Source: an uncultured Devosia sp.
GTDB taxonomy: Bacteria > Pseudomonadota > Alphaproteobacteria > Rhizobiales > Devosiaceae
Assembly (NCBI GenBank): GCA_913775215.1
Contig: CAJYKO010000357.1
Location: 1-7,717 of the forward strand
Length of the DNA: 7,717 nt
Reading direction: 5' to 3'
Each line of letters opens with the position of its first letter. Within the stretch, counting starts at the first letter, position 1. Shown piece by piece: positions 1 to 4,372 of the stretch. The position numbers were made by a program, and so were the translations under genes. Below the pieces are notes generated by a model. The model was not told where the DNA came from and did not search any database. It was given only the letters and a program-made list of their open reading frames with translations.

Positions 1-131
1 AGACGTCCGAACACCGAAAACAGGCCATCGGCCCATGGACCGATAACTACAATCTAAATCGACCCCACTCAGGCATCGGCGGCAAAACGCCATTCCAAAG
101 ACTGACTAACCTACTTGGAAACGACAGTTAG
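1..131 (+). CDS. C-terminal end of a DDE (IS481/IS3-like) transposase, cut by the left window edge
   Basis: An open frame enters from the left edge (first full codon at 3) and ends at TAG 129-131, giving 42 residues. It contains YNLNRPHSGIGGKTPFQRL, which matches the 'YN..RPHS.LGG.TP' block at the end of the integrase-like (rve) catalytic domain of IS481 and IS3 family transposases. In those enzymes this stretch lies just after the catalytic DDE glutamate and close to the C-terminus, so the stop looks natural. Codon use (CTA, ACT, GGA, CGA) is more AT-tolerant than in the neighbouring genes, which strongly prefer C or G in third position; this fits imported DNA. IS481 is preferred because of the short tail after the RPHS block, but IS3 cannot be excluded. 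The catalytic core and left end lie outside the window, so whether the element is intact is unknown. Confidence 0.75.
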   Translation, partial: TSEHRKQAIGPWTDNYNLNRPHSGIGGKTPFQRLTNLLGNDS

Positions 132-141
132 GTGGGGGTCA
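1..141. mobile_element. Right end of an insertion sequence (boundary inferred)
   Basis: The transposase frame stops at 131, and the next gene's stop codon begins at 139 on the other strand, so the IS end must lie at or just after this point. Read outward, the sequence ends GGTGGGGGTCA at 131-141, so a terminus at 141 would satisfy the 5'-TG...CA-3' rule common to IS3/IS481 ends (minus strand TGACCCCCACC...). The other end and any target duplication are outside the window, so the exact boundary is an inference. Confidence 0.45.
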
Positions 142-1086
142 GGCCGCTCGCTTCGCCTCCACAAACTCCTCCACAGTCGCCGCCACTGCCACCTCGAACG
201 GCGTCGCAAACTCCGCGCCCAGCATCGTGTCGAGCCGCGGATCGACCAGCTCCATTTCATGGGTCCAGAGATAGCGCATGCGATGCAAATCCCGCAGCCT
301 GGGGTTGACCAGCCCCATCATCGCCAATCCCCACCATGGGAACGCCGCCACCTTCACCTTTTGCGGCAGCACGGCCTCGATTGCCGTCATTACCTGGCGA
401 TGCGAGACCCAATGTCCGGCAAAGTGGAAATTTTCGAACGCCTGCAAACTCTCGCGCTTCTCCGCCAGCACGGCAAAGGCCTGCGCCAGATCGGGCAGAT
501 AGGCCCAGCTATGGCGCATATCGAGATCGCCCATGTGATAGATCCGGCCCTTACCTAGATCCATCAGCATGCCGTCGCCGAACCATTCGCCGCGATTGCC
601 CGGCCCATAAAAATCCCCGCCGCGCAAGATGATCGTCTGAAACTTGCCCGCCGCTGCAGCCTCACCCAGCATGGCTTCGAGTTTGATGCGGATTGCCCCG
701 CGTGGCGCCTCGGCACTCTGCCGCGTTGCAGGCGAAACCACTCTGTCCCTGGCGCGATAGTTGTAGATCGTGCCCGGAAACAGCAGCGTCTTGCCGCTCT
801 TGCCCAGCGCGTCAATCACCACCTGCAATTGCTTTTCCGAACGGCCATTGCCCCATTGGTCATAAGGCAGGTGCAGCGCATGAACGACGACATCGGCGTC
901 CGCGATCGCGGCCCGCACCACGGCGACATCATCGGCATCGCCCGCGACAAACGTCGTGCCGCTGACCGGACGACGATTAGTCCGCCCCAGTCCCGTCACC
1001 GCCCACCCCGCATCGCGAAACGCGATCATGGCCGCATTCCCAATATGGCCATTGCTGCCGAGGACAGTCACCTTACCCTTACTCAT
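139..1086 (-). CDS. Atypical NAD(P)-dependent epimerase/dehydratase (extended SDR fold)
   Basis: 315 residues. The N-terminus carries a Rossmann dinucleotide-binding loop, GSNGHIG (residues 10-16), after a short beta strand, and a D-A-D-D stretch near 50-53 as in NAD(P)-binding extended SDRs. An FYGPG motif (159-163) and the preceding RGGD are typical of the substrate side of NAD-dependent epimerase/dehydratase proteins. The usual catalytic YxxxK is not intact: the aligned segment RGAIRIKLEAML (129-140) keeps Lys135 but has Ala131 where Tyr is expected, so it belongs to the atypical SDRs and its reaction cannot be predicted. The start is supported by GGAG (minus strand, 1094-1097) seven bases before ATG. 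It is divergent from a LysR gene, which probably regulates it. Its C-terminus touches the IS end, and the last few residues or the stop may have been altered by insertion. Confidence 0.85.
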   Translation of the reverse strand: MSKGKVTVLGSNGHIGNAAMIAFRDAGWAVTGLGRTNRRPVSGTTFVAGDADDVAVVRAAIADADVVVHALHLPYDQWGNGRSEKQLQVVIDALGKSGKTLLFPGTIYNYRARDRVVSPATRQSAEAPRGAIRIKLEAMLGEAAAAGKFQTIILRGGDFYGPGNRGEWFGDGMLMDLGKGRIYHMGDLDMRHSWAYLPDLAQAFAVLAEKRESLQAFENFHFAGHWVSHRQVMTAIEAVLPQKVKVAAFPWWGLAMMGLVNPRLRDLHRMRYLWTHEMELVDPRLDTMLGAEFATPFEVAVAATVEEFVEAKRAA

Positions 1087-1178
1087 TCTCCAGCTCCATT
1101 GTGCGATTGCTGAAGCTCACTCTGCGCGCTACAAATATTTATGGCGATTGCGCAAAATCCGAGATTTGATATTCACCC
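1087..1178. promoter_or_regulatory. Divergent promoter/operator region between the epimerase and lysR
   Basis: This 92-bp gap must hold both promoters. It is more AT-rich than its surroundings and contains AAATATTT (1133-1140). Two copies of GCGATTGC (1103-1110 and 1144-1151) extend to a 16-bp direct repeat with 12 matches (1103-1118 and 1144-1159), spaced 41 bp, about four helical turns. The second copy overlaps the palindrome TTGCGCAA (1148-1155). Paired sites on one face of the helix suit tetrameric LysR binding, but assignment to this regulator is inferred. I could not place a convincing -35/-10 pair on either strand. Confidence 0.5.
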
Positions 1179-2069
1179 ATGAATAGAGAGCCCGACTGGT
1201 CACTGTGGCGCAGCTTTGCCGCCGTCATCGAAAACGGCTCTCTGTCCGCCGCTGCGCGTGCGCTCAAATCCAGCCAGCCTACCGTTGGCCGCCACGTTGA
1301 ACTGCTTGAAGACCAGCTCGGCCTGCAGCTCTTCGAGCGCAGCCTCTCCGGCTTAAAGCCCAATCAAACCGCCCTGAAACTCTATGGCCCCATTTCCCGC
1401 GCCAAAGGCGAACTGGCCGAAGCCTCAATGATGGCCGAAGGCGCCCATGACGATACCGGCGGCACGGTCCGCATCACCGCGAGCACTATGATCTCAAACT
1501 ATGTGCTCCCTGAAATTCTCTACGCCATCCGCCTCCTTTATCCGCGCATCGCGCTTGAAATCGTCCCGACCGATGCAGCGGGAAACATCCTCATGCGCGA
1601 GGCCGATATCGCCGTGCGCATGTTCCGCCCCACCCAGCTCGAATTAGTGACCAAACACCTCGGCGACATTCCCGTCGTACCAATGGCCCACCAGCGCTAT
1701 CTCACGCGACGCGGCCGCCCCACCCGCATCGAAGAGCTCTGGCAGCATGATCTGCTTGGCTTCGACCGCTCCGACGCCATCATTCTTCACGCCCAAAAGC
1801 TGGGCTTCCCGCTCACCCGCGACAATTTTGTCCTGCGCTCCGACGACCAACCTCATCTTTGGGAAGCCATCCGCGCCGGGCTCGGGATTGGCTTCGGCCA
1901 AGCCAATCTCGCGCGACAAACCCCAGGGCTCGAAATCCTGCCCATCGAACTTGCTATCCCGCACCTGCCGATCTGGCTCACGACACACCGGGAACTGTTC
2001 ACCTCGCACCGCATTCGTGCCATCTATGACGCATTGGCGGAGCGTCTCTCCGCCTATATTCAGGGCTGA
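1179..2069 (+). CDS. LysR-type transcriptional regulator
   Basis: 296 residues, the usual length for the family. Residues about 7-66 form the winged helix-turn-helix: WSLWRSFAAVIENGSLSAAA, then SSQPTVGRHVELLEDQLG with the recognition helix, then LQLFERS. A linker helix follows (about 67-90), and residues about 93-294 form the periplasmic-binding-protein-like effector domain, beginning GGTVRITAS. The effector ligand cannot be read from sequence. Divergence from the epimerase gene suggests that gene as target, with autoregulation through the shared gap. The ATG at 1179 gives the standard short lead before the HTH, but no clear Shine-Dalgarno precedes it (the nearest purine run is GAG at 1161-1163, too far), so translation may be weak or leaderless. 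The HIG1-like gene begins 20 bp after the stop and is probably cotranscribed. Confidence 0.93.
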   Translation: MNREPDWSLWRSFAAVIENGSLSAAARALKSSQPTVGRHVELLEDQLGLQLFERSLSGLKPNQTALKLYGPISRAKGELAEASMMAEGAHDDTGGTVRITASTMISNYVLPEILYAIRLLYPRIALEIVPTDAAGNILMREADIAVRMFRPTQLELVTKHLGDIPVVPMAHQRYLTRRGRPTRIEELWQHDLLGFDRSDAIILHAQKLGFPLTRDNFVLRSDDQPHLWEAIRAGLGIGFGQANLARQTPGLEILPIELAIPHLPIWLTTHRELFTSHRIRAIYDALAERLSAYIQG

Positions 2070-2089
2070 ACGCCACAGGTCAGGTCTTC

Positions 2090-2290
2090 ATGGACACTCT
2101 TCTCAATATCGGCATCGCGCTGGCCCTTTTCTTTGTCATCATCGTCCTTGGCATGGGCCTCTGGAACATGACGAAGGGCGGCTCGGCCAATACCAGCCAG
2201 CGCCTCATGCGCCTCCGCGTCATGGGTCAGGCCGTCGCCATCCTGCTCCTCATGGGCGCCCTCTTCTTCTTCGGCGGCCGCGGCGGCTAA
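2090..2290 (+). CDS. HIG1-domain-like twin-transmembrane protein
   Basis: 66 residues. There are two hydrophobic helices (about 4-25 and 47-62) joined by a short polar loop rich in Gly, Ser and Arg, ending in GGRGG. The loop and start of helix 2 read QRLMRLRVMGQ, matching the Q..MR.RV..Q signature of the HIG1 (hypoxia-induced gene 1) domain found in mitochondrial respiratory-supercomplex factors and in short alphaproteobacterial 'twin transmembrane' proteins. It is expected in the inner membrane as a helical hairpin. A role in respiratory-complex assembly is known for eukaryotic relatives; for this bacterial form it is only an inference. AGGT (2082-2085) sits close upstream of the ATG. It lies 20 bp after lysR and 118 bp before the rhomboid gene, from which it is separated by a palindromic repeat. 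Confidence 0.85.
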   Translation: MDTLLNIGIALALFFVIIVLGMGLWNMTKGGSANTSQRLMRLRVMGQAVAILLLMGALFFFGGRGG

Positions 2291-2300
2291 GCTATCAGAC

Positions 2301-2353
2301 GCACCCACCGATGCGCCCCTCCCCCTGGAGGGGAGGTCGGGCGGAGGTGGTGC
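2301..2353. repeat. GC-rich nested palindrome, probable dispersed intergenic repeat
   Basis: CCCCTCC (2316-2322) pairs with GGAGGGG (2327-2333) around a four-base loop, and an alternative register pairs 2318-2324 with 2330-2336. Outside this, GCACCCACC (2301-2309) pairs with GGTGGTGC (2346-2353) with one bulged base, giving a long stem-loop. It starts 10 bp after the HIG1-like stop. No T-run follows on either strand, so it is not a standard intrinsic terminator. Similar 'CTCCCC-loop-GGGGAG' palindromes are scattered between genes in Hyphomicrobiales; copy number here cannot be judged from one window. Confidence 0.6.
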
Positions 2354-2397
2354 AGAGCCACTGATGCAGCACGCAAACCACTGACGTCCCGGCCAAC

Positions 2398-2401
2398 GGA
2401 G
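2398..2401 (+). promoter_or_regulatory. Shine-Dalgarno GGAG placing the rhomboid start at CTG 2409
   Basis: GGAG lies seven bases (AAAAAACC) upstream of CTG 2409, an ideal distance. No ATG, GTG or TTG exists in this frame between the upstream in-frame stop (TGA 2382-2384) and TTG 2493. Confidence 0.65.
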
Positions 2402-2408
2402 AAAAAAC

Positions 2409-3092
2409 CTGTTCCTCCCCCTCCATGACGTCAACCCGCACCGCCATGTCGGCTTTCCCACCGTCACCTATGGCCTTATCGGCCTCAATGTCTTGATTTT
2501 CCTCATCCAGATGCTGATGCCGCCCTCGGCCATCGACGAGGCGGCCATCCGCTTCGGCATGATCCCGATTGTCGTCCGCGATCTCTATCCCGCCCCGCTG
2601 CCTTGGCTGCCGGATTGGGCAACGCTTTTCACTTACGCCTTCCTCCACGCCGATTGGCTGCACCTGCTCACCAACATGCTCTTCCTCTGGGTCTTTGGTG
2701 ACAATATCGAGGATGCGCTGGGTCATATTCGCTTCGTCGTCTTTTACTTGGCCTGCGCCGTCCTCGCCGCCCTCGCCCATCTCGCCTTTAATCTCGACGG
2801 CAACGGCCCGCTGATTGGTGCGTCCGGCGCCGTCGCCGGCGTCATGGGCGCCTATATCCTCCTCTTCCCCCATGCCCGAGTCTTCGTCCTCGCGCGCATC
2901 GTCATTCCCATCCCGCTGCCCGTCCCCGCTTTCTGGATGCTCGGCTTCTGGGTCGCCACCCAGCTTTTCTATGTCCTCATAGGATCGACCGAACCCGTCG
3001 CCTGGTGGGCCCATATCGGCGGCTTCCTGGCAGGCATCGCCCTCGCCCCGCTCATGCGCCGCAGAGGTGTCCCATTGTTAGGCGGGCGCTGA
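2409..3092 (+). CDS. Rhomboid-family intramembrane serine protease, apparently with a CTG start
   Basis: 227 residues if started at CTG 2409. The first residues (M)FLPLHDVNPHRHVGFPTVTY match the conserved N-terminus of alphaproteobacterial rhomboids (F.PLHD.N...), followed by helix 1 (GLIGLNVLIFLIQM). Starting at the first conventional codon, TTG 2493, would remove 28 residues, including this motif and half of helix 1. Rhomboid landmarks are all present: HADWLHLLTNMLFLWVFGD with two His and Asn (about 80-98), the catalytic Ser139 in GASG (137-140) and the catalytic His202 in WWAHIGGFLAG, with about six membrane helices. Such enzymes cleave transmembrane substrates inside the inner membrane; the substrate here is unknown. 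The gene could share a transcript with lysR and the HIG1-like gene, but the 118-bp repeat-bearing gap argues for some separation. Confidence 0.9.
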   Translation: MFLPLHDVNPHRHVGFPTVTYGLIGLNVLIFLIQMLMPPSAIDEAAIRFGMIPIVVRDLYPAPLPWLPDWATLFTYAFLHADWLHLLTNMLFLWVFGDNIEDALGHIRFVVFYLACAVLAALAHLAFNLDGNGPLIGASGAVAGVMGAYILLFPHARVFVLARIVIPIPLPVPAFWMLGFWVATQLFYVLIGSTEPVAWWAHIGGFLAGIALAPLMRRRGVPLLGGR

Positions 3093-3175
3093 CGCCTGGG
3101 CTCCGCAGACACTTTCTTTACCCAAAGCTCCTAACCTGACCCGTGTCTCGTAAGTATCGTGTCAGGACAGCAGCC

Positions 3176-3358
3176 ATGGATACCGACCTCGCCTCGAGCC
3201 TCATGGCCGCCCGCAGCGCCCAGACGCATCAGTCGGTCCAGATCGCAATCGTCAAAAAACAGCACGACATGCAGACCCAACTGCTCGACATGTTGCTGCA
3301 GCCGGCCCAGGCCGTGCTCCCGCCTGGTCAAGGCACACAGATCGACAAATCGGCGTAA
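3176..3358 (+). CDS. YjfB-family small putative motility protein
   Basis: 60 residues from ATG 3176. The start was chosen because AGGA (3164-3167) lies eight bases upstream, and because the upstream GTG at 3143 would add an 11-residue basic leader foreign to the family. The pattern DTDLASSLMAARSAQTHQSV, then QIAIVKKQHDMQTQLLDMLL, fits the YjfB/putative-motility-protein family: a short N-terminal helix with 'A.....QA', then 'Q.AVLKK..D.....LLQ.L', then a Pro/Gly-rich tail ending near 'G...D..A'. These proteins are soluble, single-domain and of undefined function, linked to motility by family naming and distribution. No flagellar genes are visible in the window. The downstream small gene starts five bases after this stop, so the two are very probably cotranscribed. 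Confidence 0.75.
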   Translation: MDTDLASSLMAARSAQTHQSVQIAIVKKQHDMQTQLLDMLLQPAQAVLPPGQGTQIDKSA

Positions 3359-3363
3359 AGCCG

Positions 3364-3570
3364 ATGGCCAGCGCCGTCTCGACGAGCCCAAACGCCATGG
3401 TCACCCGCCTCGCCCTCCGCGACGGCGCCAGTACCAATTCGCTTCTCGCCCAGGTCGCCAAAACGCGCGGCGACATGCTCGCGGCCCAAGCCGAAGAAGC
3501 CCGCTCGGAAACGCCAAGCAAGGCTCTGGTCACGCCCACCAATGGCGCCGAAGTCGATCTTTTGGTTTAG
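3364..3570 (+). CDS. Small hypothetical protein downstream of the YjfB-like gene
   Basis: 68 residues, not recognised. It starts with ATG five bases after the YjfB-like stop, and the frame is open to TAG-type termination at 3568-3570. The predicted product is soluble, with a Ser/Thr/Asn-rich N-terminal segment, a central likely amphipathic helix (LLAQVAKTRGDMLAAQAEEA, about 27-46) and a loose Pro/Thr-rich tail ending in DLLV. No signal peptide, membrane segment or Cys is present. Its Shine-Dalgarno is poor (AAAG at 3357-3360 is too near), so it may rely on translational coupling to the preceding gene. Third-position GC is high like the neighbours, which favours a real gene, but several shadow frames here are also open, so it could be spurious. 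Confidence 0.5.
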   Translation: MASAVSTSPNAMVTRLALRDGASTNSLLAQVAKTRGDMLAAQAEEARSETPSKALVTPTNGAEVDLLV

Positions 3571-3606
3571 GTACGGTGTGCACGAAGGCAGATTCCAGAA
3601 CTCCGT

Positions 3607-3676
3607 TGTCACCCCGGCCTTGAGCCGGGACCCATCCTGAAATCTGGATATGGATCCCGGATCAAATCCGGGATGA
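3607..3676. repeat. Double-hairpin REP-like palindromic element
   Basis: Two hairpins lie in tandem: CCCGGC (3613-3618) with GCCGGG (3624-3629) around CTTGA, and ATCCCGGAT (3654-3662) with ATCCGGGAT (3666-3674) around CAA. The inner flanks GGGACCCATCC and GGATATGGATCCC (3627-3637, 3646-3658) are also nearly complementary, so the whole unit can fold as one structure. The 'CCCGG..TTGA.CCGGGA.CCA' type of sequence is a familiar dispersed intergenic element of alphaproteobacteria. It sits between the 3' ends of the small plus-strand genes and the minus-strand tlpA, where it may also stop convergent transcription, though there is no T-tract. Confidence 0.8.
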
Positions 3677-3689
3677 TGGCCATTGGCTG

Positions 3690-4349
3690 TTAACCCCTCA
3701 GCCCGATCAACGCCTCGATCACCGCCTTGCCATCGCGGCTGTTCCACTCCGCCGGCCCCTGCAGCACGGCGATCTCACACCCTTCCGGATCGAGCAGCAG
3801 TGTGGCCGGCAGGCCCACCGCCACCGCCTCGCGCTTCAGCCGATCGAAGGCGGCAAACGTGTTGTCTGCATAGAGCGGCAGGTTCTGGAATTTTCCCTCG
3901 GCCAAAAACTCTTCGGCCTTGCCGAGCCCACCCTCGCCAATATCGAGATTGATCGGCACGACCTGAAACTTGTCAGAATTGTATTCGCCCGCAATCGCGT
4001 CGAGCGCTGGCATTTCTTCCCGACACGGCACGCACCAACTCGCCCAGAAATTAACGAGCAGCGATTTGCCTGAAAAGTCGGCCAGCGTCATCGCCTTGCC
4101 GCTCTCGTCCTTGAACGCCATGTCGGCATAGCCTCGGCCCTCCCCGGTACCCATGAGCGCCGCGAGTTCCCCGACGGCAGCCGCATCGACCACCTGCGCC
4201 TGCGCGATCTTGGCCGGGCACGAGTTGGCCTGGGCAGTGTTGCCGAGATAAACCCACGCCGCTATAGCTAGCGCCAAACCCGCGACCCCCACGCCCAGAA
4301 GCGCCGGCACTGTCCGGCAGGCTGGTTTGGGCTGGCTGGTTTCCGACAT
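3690..4349 (-). CDS. tlpA: TlpA-family membrane-anchored thiol:disulfide oxidoreductase
   Basis: 219 residues. A cytoplasmic lead of about 13 residues precedes one hydrophobic helix (about 14-36) acting as an uncleaved anchor, so the thioredoxin domain (about 72-219) faces the periplasm. The active site is WCVPC (105-109) within FWASWCVPCREEMP, and the cis-proline is Pro181 in GLPATLLLD. WCVPC is the form seen in Bradyrhizobium TlpA, which reduces copper chaperones and the Cu-A subunit during cytochrome oxidase assembly; the same role is likely here. Two extra cysteines, Cys44 after the anchor and Cys191 late in the domain, could form the additional structural disulfide described for TlpA. 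The start is supported by GGGAG (minus strand, 4356-4360) six bases before ATG. It is divergent from argH, an arrangement I recall from other Hyphomicrobiales. Confidence 0.92.
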   Translation of the reverse strand: MSETSQPKPACRTVPALLGVGVAGLALAIAAWVYLGNTAQANSCPAKIAQAQVVDAAAVGELAALMGTGEGRGYADMAFKDESGKAMTLADFSGKSLLVNFWASWCVPCREEMPALDAIAGEYNSDKFQVVPINLDIGEGGLGKAEEFLAEGKFQNLPLYADNTFAAFDRLKREAVAVGLPATLLLDPEGCEIAVLQGPAEWNSRDGKAVIEALIGLRG

Positions 4350-4372
4350 GGGTAACTCCCGAAAGGCATAAG
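4350..4372. promoter_or_regulatory. 23-bp tlpA/argH divergent gap with back-to-back ribosome-binding sites
   Basis: The gap holds CTCCC (4356-4360; GGGAG for tlpA) and AAAGG (4362-4366; for argH), each six bases from its start codon and separated by one base. There is no room for promoters, so each gene's promoter must lie inside the other's coding sequence and the 5' ends of the transcripts must overlap. Confidence 0.75.

Noticed and set aside
1747..2364. 205-residue plus-strand frame overlapping lysR
   Set aside because: Low-complexity Ser/Pro/Arg/His sequence, out of frame with a convincing LysR effector domain, and it runs through the HIG1-like gene.
2295..3014. 239-residue minus-strand open frame antisense to the rhomboid
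   Set aside because: Its product is a run of Gly, Asp and Glu with no domain, as expected opposite a GC-rich membrane-protein gene; the rhomboid strand has all catalytic motifs.
3134..3166. 6-bp stem CCTGAC/GTCAGG overlapping the YjfB-like Shine-Dalgarno
   Set aside because: The loop is 21 bases and the stem short, so stability is doubtful; mentioned within a finding but not listed as a regulatory feature.
3328..3747. 139-residue minus-strand frame spanning the REP-like element
   Set aside because: It crosses the palindromic repeat and the two small plus-strand genes, overlaps the 3' end of tlpA and has no recognisable domain; openness is due to base composition.
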